64,000 bases of DNA from an uncultured Pelagibacteraceae bacterium. Its GTDB lineage: Bacteria; Pseudomonadota; Alphaproteobacteria; Pelagibacterales; Pelagibacteraceae. A program made the position numbers and the translations under genes. This document shows positions 9,744-19,017 of the stretch, in pieces. Position 1 is the stretch's first letter. Every line of letters starts with the position of its first letter. The notes below the pieces were generated by a model that was not told where the DNA came from, searched no databases, and was given only the letters and a program-made list of their open reading frames with translations. Location: positions 124,001 through 188,000 of the forward strand of contig CACJNI010000001.1 of assembly GCA_902594705.1 (NCBI GenBank), given 5' to 3'.

Positions 9744-9966
9744 TTTTTTTTTTAATTTTTTTTTCAGCAATTTTTTTTTCTAGTTTTTCAATTCTCTTAT
9801 TTAATATATCTATTTCATCTTTGCTTACTAAATTCATTTTAAGAATAATTTCCTCTTTTTTTGATCGTAAAATATTTACGACTTCATCACTAAAATCTTT
9901 GTAATTGACCAGTCCTTCTTCCAAAAATTTTGCAAATTTATCAAATACGAATCTTGATTTTGACAT
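9724..9966 (-). CDS. ubiK: UbiK-type ubiquinone biosynthesis accessory factor (BMFP/YqiC family)
   Basis: Small 80-residue protein. The N-terminal part (FDKFAKFLEEGLVNYKDFSDEV split) is an amphipathic helix, and the C-terminal half is a coiled coil (DEIDILNKRIEKLEKKIAE) with a lysine-rich tail. This matches the BMFP/YqiC family, now called UbiK, which assists the soluble ubiquinone-biosynthesis complex and interacts with membranes. The tail overlaps the 3' end of the convergent kinase gene by 20 nt. It is divergent from lgt, an arrangement I recall from other alphaproteobacteria. Assignment rests on length, architecture and context because the family is weakly conserved. Confidence 0.75.
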   Translation of the reverse strand: MSKSRFVFDKFAKFLEEGLVNYKDFSDEVVNILRSKKEEIILKMNLVSKDEIDILNKRIEKLEKKIAEKKIKKKTKRAKK

Positions 9967-9989
9967 AATAATTTCTTATCAAAGTTTAA

Positions 9990-10008
9990 GTAATATTTAT
10001 AATATTAC
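9990..10008. repeat. AT-rich inverted repeat over the likely lgt promoter
   Basis: Perfect 8-bp arms GTAATATT and AATATTAC are separated by TAT. The repeat covers a TATAAT-like box at 9998-10003, with a weak -35 (TTATCA, 9976-9981) 16 nt upstream. A start point near 10010 would leave only about 5 nt before the lgt ATG at 10015. It could be an operator, or chance in AT-rich DNA. Confidence 0.35.
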
Positions 10009-10014
10009 AATTAA

Positions 10015-10791
10015 ATGTTTATTAATAATTTTGACCCAGTCGCTTTTGAGATCTTTTTATTAGAAATAAGATGGTATTCCTTGTCTTATATATTTGGCTT
10101 AGTATTTGGTTGGTATTTTGCAAAAAACAAACTAATCAAAGATAACGCTCAGAGAGAATATTTTGATGATTATATTACTTATTTGATCATAAGTATCATC
10201 CTTGGTGGAAGACTTGGATATGTAATTATTTATGACCCAATTTATTTTATTAGTAATCCAGTTGAGATTATAAAAATTTGGCAAGGAGGCATGTCTTTTC
10301 ACGGTGCTCTAATTGGAATTATTATAGGAACTTATTTTTTCTGCAAAAATAAAAATCAAAATATTTTTAGTTATTTAGATGTGGTTGCTGTTTGTTCTCC
10401 TATAGGAATTTTTTTAGGAAGAATATCAAATTTCATAAATTCAGAACTTTATGGCATAGAAACAAATGTACCATGGTCAGTAAAGTTTATAAAAATTGAT
10501 GATTTAAATCGACATCCTTCACAAATTTATGAGGCAATATTTGAGGGAGTTGTTCTATTTATTATTTTAAGCATGTTGTTTAAAAAATTAAGAAACATAC
10601 CTGGGATTATTTCGGGGTATTTTTTAATTTTATACTCATTTTTTAGATTTGTTATTGAGTTTTTTAGAGAACCAGATCAACAGCTAGGTTATATATTTTT
10701 CAACTTGAGTATGGGGCAAATAATAAGTTGTATAGCACTGACCTGCGGATTAATTATCGTTTATTATAAAAATGCTAATAGGACACAATAA
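10015..10791 (+). CDS. lgt: Prolipoprotein diacylglyceryl transferase
   Basis: Integral membrane enzyme that transfers diacylglycerol from phosphatidylglycerol to the lipobox cysteine of prolipoproteins, the first step of lipoprotein maturation. The 258 residues show IRWYSLSYIFGLVFGW, LGGRLGYVIIYDP, the GGMSFHGALIG motif with the essential histidine, and GRISNFINSELYG (GRxGNFIN-type signature with Ser replacing Gly). About seven membrane helices are evident. No Shine-Dalgarno is visible before the ATG. The 3' end overlaps the next gene by 20 nt. The next maturation enzyme, lspA, is also in this window near 62.3 kb. Confidence 0.95.
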   Translation: MFINNFDPVAFEIFLLEIRWYSLSYIFGLVFGWYFAKNKLIKDNAQREYFDDYITYLIISIILGGRLGYVIIYDPIYFISNPVEIIKIWQGGMSFHGALIGIIIGTYFFCKNKNQNIFSYLDVVAVCSPIGIFLGRISNFINSELYGIETNVPWSVKFIKIDDLNRHPSQIYEAIFEGVVLFIILSMLFKKLRNIPGIISGYFLILYSFFRFVIEFFREPDQQLGYIFFNLSMGQIISCIALTCGLIIVYYKNANRTQ

Positions 10792-11812
10792 AAAAATCTC
10801 ATTAGATAGATTTATTCACAAATGTTTGTATGACAAAGATAATGGTTATTATATTAAAAATAATCCTTTTGGAAAAAAAGGTGACTTCATAACATCTCCC
10901 AATATTTCTGTTCTTTTTTCAGAAATGATATCTATTTGGTTAATTTCTTTTTGGGAGAATTTAAAAAAACCAAAAAAAATAAATATTATAGAACTAGGTG
11001 CGGGCAACGGTGAGATGATGGCACAAATTATAAAAACTTTAAATAATTTTAGTGAAATTAATTTATCTGCCAATTTCTTAATTTTAGAAAAAAGTCCATT
11101 ACTGATAAAAATTCAGAAGACTAAAATAGATAAGAAAAAAGTAAGTTGGATTAAGAATTTAAAAGAAATTCCAAAGGCTCCAACTATATTCTTAGCTAAT
11201 GAGTTTTTTGATGCTTTTCCTATCAAACAGTTTTTAAAGAAAAGCAATAATTGGTATGAAAAATATGTAGCATTCAAAAAAAATAAGTTTGAAGTTTGTG
11301 ATCAAAAAGTTTCGTCAAAAATAATTGAGAAATATTTAGGTAAGGATATAAAAAAAGAAAAGTTTGTTGAATATTCACCTTCAGCAATGAAATTTATTAA
11401 CGAAATAGCGAATTTTATTTTTAAAAATAATGGTGGTTTATTAATGATAGACTATGGTTTTACCAGTGGAAAAATGAAAAATACTTTGCAAAGTGTTGAG
11501 AAGCATAGAAAAATTAGTTTTTTAGAAAATCCCTATAATTCAGATATTACTCATTTAATAAATTTTAAAATGTATAAAAAAGAGTTTGCAAATTCTAATT
11601 TAAAATCTTTAATAACAACCCAAGGTAATTTCTTAATTAAATTAGGAATATTAAAAAGAGCTGAGATAATAAGTAAAAATTTACAATTTAGTAAGAAAGC
11701 TGACATATTTTATAGAATAAAAAGATTAATTGATGCAAAATATATGGGCTCTTTGTTTAAAGTATTATTTGTAAGCAAATCCAAAAATAATTTTAATTTG
11801 GGTTTTAAGTGA
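10772..11812 (+). CDS. MidA/NDUFAF7-family SAM-dependent methyltransferase
   Basis: Protein of 346 residues of the DUF185/MidA family. The N-terminus has the family mark YYIKNNPFGKKGDFITSPNISVLFSEMISIW (shown in the frame from about residue 28), then the SAM-binding loop IIELGAGNGEMM, FLANEFFDAFPIKQF and a GLLMIDYGF strand. The mitochondrial homologue NDUFAF7 methylates an arginine of a complex I subunit; the bacterial target is not established. It lies between lgt and pgeF with overlaps on both sides (20 and 4 nt), a common alphaproteobacterial cluster. The family call is secure; the substrate is inferred from the mitochondrial relative. Confidence 0.9.
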   Translation: MLIGHNKKISLDRFIHKCLYDKDNGYYIKNNPFGKKGDFITSPNISVLFSEMISIWLISFWENLKKPKKINIIELGAGNGEMMAQIIKTLNNFSEINLSANFLILEKSPLLIKIQKTKIDKKKVSWIKNLKEIPKAPTIFLANEFFDAFPIKQFLKKSNNWYEKYVAFKKNKFEVCDQKVSSKIIEKYLGKDIKKEKFVEYSPSAMKFINEIANFIFKNNGGLLMIDYGFTSGKMKNTLQSVEKHRKISFLENPYNSDITHLINFKMYKKEFANSNLKSLITTQGNFLIKLGILKRAEIISKNLQFSKKADIFYRIKRLIDAKYMGSLFKVLFVSKSKNNFNLGFK

Positions 11813-12561
11813 TTAAGTCAAAAATTTTAAGAAATCAAAAATACGTTTCACATTATTTTTTTAATAGATTGGGTGGTAACTCAAAAGGAATCTACAAAAG
11901 CTTAAATTGTGGAAAAGGTTCAAGAGATAAAATTGCTAATATAAGTAAAAATTTAAAAATAGTTTCAAAAAAAATAGGCTGCACAAGTGAAAATCTAGTT
12001 TCTCTTAATCAAATTCACAGTAACAAAGTTTATAAAATAAGTGGTGTTCCAAAAAAAAGATTGACTGGAGATGCGATGATCACAAATAAGCAAAATATTG
12101 CGATTAGTGTACTCACTGCAGACTGTGCACCGATTCTAATTATAGAAAAAAAGCAAAAATTTGTTGGGGCAATACATGCTGGGTGGAAAGGTGCTTTTAA
12201 GGGAATAGTAAAAAAAACAATTCAGCTTTTAAAAAAAAATGGATGCTCAGAGAAAGATATGATTGCTTGCATTGGGCCATGTATAAAAAAAAATAGTTAC
12301 GAAGTAAAAAATGATTTTTTAAAATTGTTTAAAGATAAAAATAAAAAAAATGTGAATTTCTTCACATTTAAAAAGAAAAAAATTTATTTTGATTTAAGTA
12401 AATATATAAAATCTCAATTTTATGAAAATGGAGTTAAAAAAATAGATATAATAAGGAAAGATACATACGCTCTAAAAAATAACTTTTTTAGTTCTAGGAG
12501 ATCAAAAAAAAATAAGCATGCCGATTATGGTAGAAATATTTCTGCAATTATGATTAAATAG
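11809..12561 (+). CDS. pgeF: Peptidoglycan editing factor PgeF (laccase-domain YfiH family)
   Basis: Multicopper-oxidase-fold, zinc-containing protein of 250 residues, reported in E. coli to keep peptidoglycan precursors correct by removing miscoupled serine. The family motifs are all present: NRLGGNSKGIYKSLN, SLNQIHSNKV, LTADCAPIL, HAGWKGA and CIGPCI, with the conserved His and Cys metal ligands. It starts with GTG in a GTGA overlap with the methyltransferase gene stop, so translation is likely coupled. The sequence is lysine rich, as expected for the AT-rich genome. Confidence 0.92.
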   Translation: MIKSKILRNQKYVSHYFFNRLGGNSKGIYKSLNCGKGSRDKIANISKNLKIVSKKIGCTSENLVSLNQIHSNKVYKISGVPKKRLTGDAMITNKQNIAISVLTADCAPILIIEKKQKFVGAIHAGWKGAFKGIVKKTIQLLKKNGCSEKDMIACIGPCIKKNSYEVKNDFLKLFKDKNKKNVNFFTFKKKKIYFDLSKYIKSQFYENGVKKIDIIRKDTYALKNNFFSSRRSKKNKHADYGRNISAIMIK

Positions 12562-12571
12562 GACATCTCGG

Positions 12572-13504
12572 ATGAAAATTCTCACAGGAAACAGTAATAA
12601 ACATCTTAGTCAAAAAATATCTAAATTTTTAAAAAATAGACTAGTAAATTCAAATATTAGAAAATTTGCAGACGGAGAAATCTATATCGAAATTAATGAA
12701 AATATTAGAGGCAATAGTATTTTTTTAATTCAATCCGTTTCATCTCCTGCAAATGACAATTTAATGGAATTACTACTATCGATTGATGCTTTAAAAAGAT
12801 CATCAGCCAAGAACATAACTGCTGTGATCCCATATTTTGGATATGCAAGACAAGATAGAAAGGTGGTTCCTAGAACATCTATATCTGCAAAACTTGTATC
12901 TAATCTTATTGCAAAAGCAGGAGCAGATAGAGTCGTTACAGTTGATTTACACTCTGGACAAATTCAAGGATTTTTTGATATTCCAGTAGATAACTTATTT
13001 GCAACTCCAATATTTGCTAGACATATAAAAAAGAAATTAAAAAGAAATAATATTATCTGTGTTGCTCCAGATGTCGGTGGTACCGCAAGAGCAAGGGCTT
13101 TAGGAAAATTGTTAAATGTAGATTTAGCAATAGTAGACAAAAGAAGACCTGCTCCTGGAAAGTCAGAAGTAATGAATGTAATTGGAAATGTGAAAAATAA
13201 AACTTGTGTATTAGTTGATGATATAATCGACTCTGGTGGAACAATTGTAAATGCAGCTTCTGAATTAAAAAAAAGAGGAGCTAAAGATGTTCATGTATAT
13301 GTAACACATGGTGTATTAAGTGGTAATGCTGTTGAAAAAATTAAGAAATCTTCTATAAAAAACTTAGTTGTAACAGATACAATAGATAATTCGACAAAAG
13401 TTAAAAAAGCTAAGAATATTGAGGTATTAACAATCTCTAATTTAGTTGGTGAAGCTATTAAAAGAATATCAAATTCTACTTCAGTATCAGATCTATTTAA
13501 ATAA
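12572..13504 (+). CDS. prs: Ribose-phosphate pyrophosphokinase (PRPP synthetase)
   Basis: Makes 5-phosphoribosyl-1-pyrophosphate from ribose 5-phosphate and ATP, feeding purine, pyrimidine, histidine, tryptophan and NAD synthesis. The 310 residues match class I enzymes. Visible are FADGEIYIEI, IPYFGYARQDRK (the flexible-loop and ATP site), VDLHSGQIQGFF and the PRPP loop CVLVDDIIDSGGTI. AGGA lies about 9 nt before the ATG. A 10-nt gap follows pgeF, so it probably belongs to the lgt-to-ychF transcription unit. Confidence 0.97.
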   Translation: MKILTGNSNKHLSQKISKFLKNRLVNSNIRKFADGEIYIEINENIRGNSIFLIQSVSSPANDNLMELLLSIDALKRSSAKNITAVIPYFGYARQDRKVVPRTSISAKLVSNLIAKAGADRVVTVDLHSGQIQGFFDIPVDNLFATPIFARHIKKKLKRNNIICVAPDVGGTARARALGKLLNVDLAIVDKRRPAPGKSEVMNVIGNVKNKTCVLVDDIIDSGGTIVNAASELKKRGAKDVHVYVTHGVLSGNAVEKIKKSSIKNLVVTDTIDNSTKVKKAKNIEVLTISNLVGEAIKRISNSTSVSDLFK

Positions 13505-13549
13505 TTTACTTGTAAAATTTAGTTTCATAAGTTAAAAACCCGTCACTTT

Positions 13550-14266
13550 ATGAGTTTATTAGCGGCCACAATAAGAGAAACAAAAACTAAGGGAGAAGTA
13601 AAATCACTTAGAAACAAAGGTATGGTTCCAGGAATAATTTATGGAGGAGAAGAACCAAATCAAAAAATCTCTGTTTCTGTTAAGGAAGTAAAAAATTTAT
13701 TAAATAAAGAAAATATTTTATCAAATATAATTTCAATAAATATTGATGGAAAAGAACAAAAAGTTTTACCAAGAGTTATTGATTTTGATACGGTTACAGA
13801 TGAGCCCATACACTTAGATTTTTTAAGAATTGTTAAAGGTGCAAAAGTAATTTTAGAAATTCCAGTTAAATTTATAAACCACGAATTGTCACCAGGATTA
13901 AAAAGAGGTGGGGTTTTGAATATCGTGAGACGTAAAGTTGAATTAAGATGTCCTACAGAAAATATACCAACAGAGTTAGTTGTAGATCTAAATAACTTAG
14001 ATATTGGAGCAAGTATTAAAATATCTTTTATAAATTTACCTGAAAATGTAAAACCTACAATTCAAGGAAGAGACTTTGTGATTGCAACAGTAGCAGCACC
14101 AACAGTTGTTAAAGAACCTGAAAAACCAGCAGAAGCTGAAGGAGAAGGTGGAGAAACTGCGGAGGCAGCTGCGGGTGGAGACGCTAAACCTGAGGAAGGT
14201 GCAGAAAAAGCTACAGATGGTGATAAAGGAAAAGACGAAGGAAAAGCTCCAGCAGAGAAAAAATAA
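13550..14266 (+). CDS. rplY: 50S ribosomal protein L25, long Ctc/TL5 form with an acidic tail
   Basis: 5S rRNA-binding protein of the large subunit. Residues 1-95 form the L25 domain (GMVPGIIYGGEEPN, RVIDFDTVTDEPIHLDFLRI). About 95-190 form the CTC/TL5 beta domain (ELSPGLKRGGVLNIVRRKVELRCP split; NLDIGASIKI). The last 50 residues are a low-complexity tail of Ala, Glu, Gly, Asp and Lys. That tail is GC-rich and quite unlike the Ile/Lys/Asn-rich neighbours. The rplY-pth-ychF order is a well-conserved bacterial cluster. A 45-nt gap separates it from prs and may hold a weak promoter. Confidence 0.95.
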   Translation: MSLLAATIRETKTKGEVKSLRNKGMVPGIIYGGEEPNQKISVSVKEVKNLLNKENILSNIISINIDGKEQKVLPRVIDFDTVTDEPIHLDFLRIVKGAKVILEIPVKFINHELSPGLKRGGVLNIVRRKVELRCPTENIPTELVVDLNNLDIGASIKISFINLPENVKPTIQGRDFVIATVAAPTVVKEPEKPAEAEGEGGETAEAAAGGDAKPEEGAEKATDGDKGKDEGKAPAEKK

Positions 14267-14294
14267 TAATCTGTGAAAATAATAATAAAATAAA

Positions 14295-14855
14295 ATGTTG
14301 TTACTCGTAGGTTTGGGCAATCCAACCCCAAACAGTCATAATAATAGACATAACATAGGTTTTAAAGTTGTAGATGCCATAAATCAAAAATTTGGTCTTT
14401 CAAAGCAAAAGCCAAAATTTAAGGGTTTGCTTACAACAGGCAATATTGGGGAAAAGAAAATTTATGCCATCAAACCTCTGACCTTCATGAACAACTCAGG
14501 GATATGTATCAGAGAATTGCTTGAATATTTCAAAATAGATGCAGAAGATGTAATTGTTTTTCATGATGATCTGGATGTAGAGTTTGGAAAAATAAAGGCA
14601 AAATTTGGTGGATCAAGTGCAGGTCACAATGGAGTTGCTTCAATTGATAAATTTATTGGAAAAGACTATTCAAGAGTGAGGATCGGAATTGGAAAGCCGG
14701 AGAATAAAATGTCTGTATCAGATTTTGTTTTAAATGATTTTTCTGATGATGAACAAGAACACTTAGAAAAAATTACTCTCAATATAATAGACTCTATTGC
14801 TATTTTAATAGATAAAAAATTAGATTTATTCTCAAGCAAAGTTAACAATAATTAA
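14295..14855 (+). CDS. pth: Peptidyl-tRNA hydrolase
   Basis: Releases tRNA from prematurely dropped peptidyl-tRNA. The 186 residues show the expected LLVGLGNPTPNSHNNRHNIGF start with Asn10-region and the catalytic His in RHNIG, KPLTFMNNSG, VFHDDLDVEFGKIK with the catalytic Asp, and GGSSAGHNGVASI. It sits between rplY and ychF with a 28-nt gap before and none after. Confidence 0.97.
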   Translation: MLLLVGLGNPTPNSHNNRHNIGFKVVDAINQKFGLSKQKPKFKGLLTTGNIGEKKIYAIKPLTFMNNSGICIRELLEYFKIDAEDVIVFHDDLDVEFGKIKAKFGGSSAGHNGVASIDKFIGKDYSRVRIGIGKPENKMSVSDFVLNDFSDDEQEHLEKITLNIIDSIAILIDKKLDLFSSKVNNN

Positions 14856-15929
14856 ATGGGTTTTAAGTGTGGTATAGTTGGTTTACCAAATGTTGGTAAA
14901 TCTACTTTATTTAATGCACTTACAAATTCAAGTAAAGCTCAAGCAGCAAATTTTCCTTTCTGTACGATAGATCCAAATATAGGCGTAGTGCCTGTGCCAG
15001 ATCATAGGTTAGATGAATTAGTTAAAATTTCAAATTCAAAAAAAAAAATAAATACTACGATATCTTTTGTTGATATAGCAGGATTAGTAGAGGGCGCCTC
15101 TAAAGGTGAAGGATTAGGTAACAAATTCTTATCCCATATAAGAGAAGTAGATGCTGTTATTCATTTAATTAGATGTTTTGACTCAGATGATATTCAGAAT
15201 GTAAATCCAACAGTTGATCCAATTAGAGATTTAGAAATAATTGAAACAGAAATGTCTTTAGCAGATTTGGAATCTATTCAAAAAAGACTAGATAAGAAAA
15301 ATAAAAAAAATAATGATGAAAATCAAAACCAAATTCTAGAAAGAGCCCAAAATTTAATTAATGATAACATTGATATAAATAAATTATACGATGAATTTGA
15401 CAAAAAAGATGTTAGATTGTCAGGATTATTGTCAATAAAGCCTAAACTGTATGTTTGTAATGTTGATGAAAATAGCATTGATAAAGGCAACGATTATACA
15501 AAAAGTTTTATTGAAAAATATGGTTCTAAAAACACTCTAACTATTTCAGCTGAAATAGAAAATCAATTAAATGAACTAGAAAATGAAGAAAGAAAAAACT
15601 ATATGAAAATGATTAATGTTGATGATACTGGATTAAATTTATTAATCAAAAAAGGATATGACCTTTTATCTTTAGAGACTTTTTTTACTTCAGGAGTTGA
15701 GGAGACAAGGGCTTGGACAATTAACAAAAATTGCATGGCACCTCAAGCAGCAGGTATAATTCATACAGACTTTGAAAAAGGTTTTATAAGAGCAGAAACT
15801 GTGTCTTATCAAGATTTCGTTGGTAGTGGTGGTTGGTTAAAATCAAGGGAAAATGGCAAAATGAGATTGGAGGGTAAAGATTATATCGTTAAAGATGGGG
15901 ATGTACTAAACTTTAGGTTCAACACGTGA
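14856..15929 (+). CDS. ychF: Redox-regulated ATPase YchF (Obg-related P-loop NTPase)
   Basis: Ribosome-associated P-loop NTPase of 357 residues that prefers ATP in studied homologues. The G1 motif GLPNVGKSTLFN is at residues 8-19. G3 is DIAGLVEGASKGEGLGNKF, and the G4 position reads NVDE rather than NKxD, as in YchF. A coiled-coil insert and the C-terminal TGS domain follow (FFTSGVEETRAW, GFIRAETVSYQDF). The ATG directly follows the pth stop. The 3' end overlaps convergent petC by 24 nt. Confidence 0.96.
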   Translation: MGFKCGIVGLPNVGKSTLFNALTNSSKAQAANFPFCTIDPNIGVVPVPDHRLDELVKISNSKKKINTTISFVDIAGLVEGASKGEGLGNKFLSHIREVDAVIHLIRCFDSDDIQNVNPTVDPIRDLEIIETEMSLADLESIQKRLDKKNKKNNDENQNQILERAQNLINDNIDINKLYDEFDKKDVRLSGLLSIKPKLYVCNVDENSIDKGNDYTKSFIEKYGSKNTLTISAEIENQLNELENEERKNYMKMINVDDTGLNLLIKKGYDLLSLETFFTSGVEETRAWTINKNCMAPQAAGIIHTDFEKGFIRAETVSYQDFVGSGGWLKSRENGKMRLEGKDYIVKDGDVLNFRFNT

Positions 15930-16688
15930 CCATATCTTCTTCATTGTAAAGTAAACCAATACAGTCAATATTATCAAATAAGCTATAACTCTAAATCCTG
16001 TTTTATGTCTTTGCTCTAAATGTGGTTCTGCTGACCACATAAGAAAATTTGTAACATCTTTAGACATTTGCTCAGCTGTAGCTTTTGTTCCATCTGTATA
16101 CTCAATTAAATCATCAGATAAAGGAGCTGGCATTTTAATTTTATTACCATACATATACTTATTGTAGTAAACACCATCATCAAGTTCTACACCCTCTGGT
16201 GGTTCAGAATATCCTAACAATAAGGAATAGATATAATCTGCTCCGCCTTTTCTTGCCTTAACTAGAACAGACATATCTGGTGGATAAGCACCACCATTAG
16301 CAGCTTTAGCTTCTTGCTCATTAGCATATGGCATCACAAATTTATCAGATAATTTGGCTGGTCTTACAAACATTTCTCCGGTGCTATCCGGGCCATCTGT
16401 TACCTCAAAACTTGCAGCTATTGCTTTGGCCTCTTCTTCAGAAAATTCTGGTCCACCCTTTTCTGCTAAATTTCTATAAGTTAAATATTTCATAGAATGG
16501 CAAGATGCACATACTTCTGTATATACTTGATAGCCCCTTTGAAGTGATGCTCTATCAAATTTTCCAAAGAGACCTTTGAAAGTCCATTTAGTCTCTAAAA
16601 AAGGAGGTGATTTTTCAGCAGAGTTAGATGAATTTAGTACTATAACTGAGAATATTAATACAAAAAAAATATTTTTTAACTTTCTCAC
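15906..16688 (-). CDS. petC: Ubiquinol-cytochrome c reductase, cytochrome c1 subunit
   Basis: Membrane-anchored c-type cytochrome of complex III that passes electrons from the Rieske centre to soluble cytochrome c. The 260 residues have a signal peptide (1-23), the covalent heme site C60-A-S-C63-H64, the axial-ligand region [10 protein letters not shown] with conserved Met, and a C-terminal membrane anchor (about 232-250) before a basic end. The gene is last in petA-petB-petC. Its start overlaps the petB stop by 4 nt, and its stop (TAG) lies inside the convergent ychF gene. Confidence 0.96.
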   Translation of the reverse strand: MRKLKNIFFVLIFSVIVLNSSNSAEKSPPFLETKWTFKGLFGKFDRASLQRGYQVYTEVCASCHSMKYLTYRNLAEKGGPEFSEEEAKAIAASFEVTDGPDSTGEMFVRPAKLSDKFVMPYANEQEAKAANGGAYPPDMSVLVKARKGGADYIYSLLLGYSEPPEGVELDDGVYYNKYMYGNKIKMPAPLSDDLIEYTDGTKATAEQMSKDVTNFLMWSAEPHLEQRHKTGFRVIAYLIILTVLVYFTMKKIWSRVEPKV

Positions 16689-17956
16689 TTTATTGTTTTT
16701 TCTATTTTTTCATCACTCCTTGCTGCAGCTAAATTTGGCGAGCCTCCTAAAACTGGCTCGGTAATACTCAAAGGCAGTGGGGTAGTTTTTTCTTTCCATC
16801 CTAAAACTGGAAGAATAATTAAAAAATGCGCAAAGTAATACGCTGTAGCAACTCTTGCAATTAACAAGTACAATCCTTCAGCTGGCATCGCCCCTACATA
16901 TCCTAAAATTAAAACATCAGCTACCAAGATCCAGTAGAACTGTCTAAATAACGGTCTGAAAACTGCTGATCTGACTTTTGACGTATCCAACCATGGTAAA
17001 GCAGCTAAAATTAAAATAGCTGATAACATAGCAACAACACCCATAAGTTTATCAGGAACAGATCTTAAGATCGCATAAAAAGGTAATAAGTACCACTCAG
17101 GAACTATATGAGCAGGAGTTACAAGTGGATCCGCCTCGATATAATTATCAGCATGACCTAAAATATTTGGCTGATAAAATACAAACAACGCAAAAACAAT
17201 ACAAAACATTAACAACGCAAAAGCATCTTTAATTACGATGTATGGATGAAACGGAACTGTATCTTTAGAAGGTTTTTTAATATCAATACCAACTGGATTG
17301 TTATTTCCAGGAACATGTAACGCCCATATGTGAAGTACTACAAGCCCTAGTATTAAAAACGGTATCAAGTAGTGAAGAGTAAAAAATCTCGTTAAAGTTG
17401 GATTGTCAACTGAGTAACCACCCCATAACCAAGTTGTTATACTCTCCCCCACAAGTGGTATTGCACTAAATAAATTGGTTATTACTGTTGCTCCCCAAAA
17501 ACTCATTTGTCCCCAAGGAAGAACATATCCCATAAAAGCAGCTGCCATCATTAGCAGATAAATTATAATTCCAAGTATCCAAATTATTTCTCTAGGAGAT
17601 TTATATGATCCGTAAAATAAAGATCTAAAAATATGAATATAAACTGCAAGGAAAAACATAGAAGCACCATTTGCGTGAACATATCTTAACAACCATCCAT
17701 AATTCACATCTCTCATTATATGTTCGACACTGCTGAATGCCATATCTGCATGAGCAATGTAGTGCATAGCCAAAACTAATCCTGTAACTATTTGGGTAAT
17801 TAAGCAAAAAGTTAATATCCCACCAAAAGTCCACCAGTAATTTAAATTTTTTGGTGTAGGGTAATCTGTTAAGTGATTTGCCAATGTAAGCAAAGGCAAT
17901 CTATCATTAAACCATTTACCAAACTTTGAACTAGGTGTGTATTCGTGATTACTCAT
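16685..17956 (-). CDS. petB: Ubiquinol-cytochrome c reductase, cytochrome b subunit
   Basis: Membrane core of the bc1 complex carrying both b hemes and the quinol-oxidising and quinone-reducing sites. The 423 residues have eight or more membrane helices, paired heme histidines ([39 protein letters not shown]), the WGATVITNL helix and the PEWY motif of the Qo site ([12 protein letters not shown]). The C-terminal extension (after about 385) is polar. Separated from petA by 2 nt and overlapping petC by 4 nt, so one transcript. Confidence 0.98.
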   Translation of the reverse strand: MSNHEYTPSSKFGKWFNDRLPLLTLANHLTDYPTPKNLNYWWTFGGILTFCLITQIVTGLVLAMHYIAHADMAFSSVEHIMRDVNYGWLLRYVHANGASMFFLAVYIHIFRSLFYGSYKSPREIIWILGIIIYLLMMAAAFMGYVLPWGQMSFWGATVITNLFSAIPLVGESITTWLWGGYSVDNPTLTRFFTLHYLIPFLILGLVVLHIWALHVPGNNNPVGIDIKKPSKDTVPFHPYIVIKDAFALLMFCIVFALFVFYQPNILGHADNYIEADPLVTPAHIVPEWYLLPFYAILRSVPDKLMGVVAMLSAILILAALPWLDTSKVRSAVFRPLFRQFYWILVADVLILGYVGAMPAEGLYLLIARVATAYYFAHFLIILPVLGWKEKTTPLPLSITEPVLGGSPNLAAARSDEKIEKTIK

Positions 17957-17958
17957 AT

Positions 17959-18480
17959 TTATCCAATCTTAATCGTGTTAGTGTTTACAAATTCGTATTT
18001 AGGTATCTCCATATTAGTTGGAGCTGGTCCTTTTCTAATTCTACCAGATGTATCATAATGAGAACCATGGCAAGGACAAAACCAACCATCATAATCACCT
18101 TTATCTGTTAATGGAACACATCCTAGATGAGTACAAATCCCAAGCATCACTAACCATTCAGGATTTTTTGCTCTATCTTCATCTTTTTCAGGATGCTTAA
18201 GATCATTGATGTCAACTGCTCTCGCTTTTTTAATTTCATCATCCGTTCTTCTCTTTATAAAAACAGGTTTACCTCTCCAAAGAACTGTTAAAGATTGTCC
18301 GGGTTGCATTGAACTCACATCTACTTCTGTGCTTGCTAATGCTTTTACAGAGGCATCTGGGTTCATTTGATCAACTAATGGCCAAACAGCAGCACCCACT
18401 CCAACTGCACCCGCGGCGGCAGTTGCAGTAAACAAGAAATCTCTTCTGTTGGTCTTTTTTTCGTCTTTTTGATTTGACAT
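17959..18480 (-). CDS. petA: Ubiquinol-cytochrome c reductase, Rieske iron-sulfur subunit
   Basis: 2Fe-2S protein of complex III, 173 residues. The N-terminus has a twin-arginine motif (TNRRDFLFT, residues 10-18) followed by the transmembrane anchor and hinge (about 20-40), so it is Tat-exported and remains anchored. The cluster ligands are C116 and H118 (CTHLGC) and C135 and H138 (CPCHGS), with the structural disulfide C121-C137. It is the first gene of the petABC operon and is divergent from trmL. Confidence 0.97.
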   Translation of the reverse strand: MSNQKDEKKTNRRDFLFTATAAAGAVGVGAAVWPLVDQMNPDASVKALASTEVDVSSMQPGQSLTVLWRGKPVFIKRRTDDEIKKARAVDINDLKHPEKDEDRAKNPEWLVMLGICTHLGCVPLTDKGDYDGWFCPCHGSHYDTSGRIRKGPAPTNMEIPKYEFVNTNTIKIG

Positions 18481-18505
18481 CTTTAATATTTTATAACCTT
18501 GGTAA

Positions 18506-18521
18506 TATATGATTTCATATA
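18506..18521. promoter_or_regulatory. AT palindrome in the petA/trmL divergent promoter region
   Basis: The 60-nt gap between the petA and trmL starts holds a perfect inverted repeat (TATATGA, two T, TCATATA). It partly overlaps a consensus TATAAT box for trmL at 18518-18523; a TATAAA box for petA lies closer to its ATG. No good -35 was found for either. The position suits an operator for a dimeric regulator, but AT-rich palindromes also arise by chance. Confidence 0.35.
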
Positions 18522-18540
18522 ATAAAAAAGAGATATTTCT

Positions 18541-19017
18541 ATGGTAACAATGACACAGAAACCTTTAAAACACGGTCTAAAAGTAGCTCTATATCAGCCA
18601 GATATTCCTCAAAATACAGCTTCAATTATTCGAACTTGTTCTTGCCTAGGGGCTAGTTTAGAAATCATTGAACCTTGTGGGTTTTTATTTAGCGACAAAA
18701 GGTTCAAAAGAGTTGTTATGGATTATTTAGATTACAGTGAAATTAAATTTTACAAGAGCCATAAAGAATTCTTTGATGAAAATAGTAAAAATAGAGTAGT
18801 TTTAATGACGACAAAAGCTAGCAAAGTTTATACAAAGTTTAAATTCAAGCGTAATGATATATTGCTCTTTGGCAGAGAAAGTGCTGGTGTTCCAGAGGAT
18901 GTACATTCTAAGGTTAATGAAAGAATTAAGATTCCAATGATAAAAAATAAAAGATCATTAAACATTTCAATATCAGTGGCCATAGGAGCTTCAGAATTTA
19001 TAAGACAGTTAAGTTAA
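18541..19017 (+). CDS. trmL: tRNA (cytidine/uridine-34 2'-O)-methyltransferase
   Basis: SPOUT-class (trefoil knot) methyltransferase that modifies the wobble base of tRNA-Leu isoacceptors in E. coli. The 158 residues show the family marks [42 protein letters not shown] and the knot segment [18 protein letters not shown]. The ATG at 18541 is used; an ATG nine bases downstream is an alternative. The stop is directly followed by hemF. Confidence 0.94.
   Translation: MVTMTQKPLKHGLKVALYQPDIPQNTASIIRTCSCLGASLEIIEPCGFLFSDKRFKRVVMDYLDYSEIKFYKSHKEFFDENSKNRVVLMTTKASKVYTKFKFKRNDILLFGRESAGVPEDVHSKVNERIKIPMIKNKRSLNISISVAIGASEFIRQLS

Noticed and set aside
14036..14331. Two long open frames on the minus strand under the rplY tail and pth start
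   Set aside because: They are frames opened by the low-complexity GC-rich L25 tail, have no family features or start context, and lie antisense to conserved genes.
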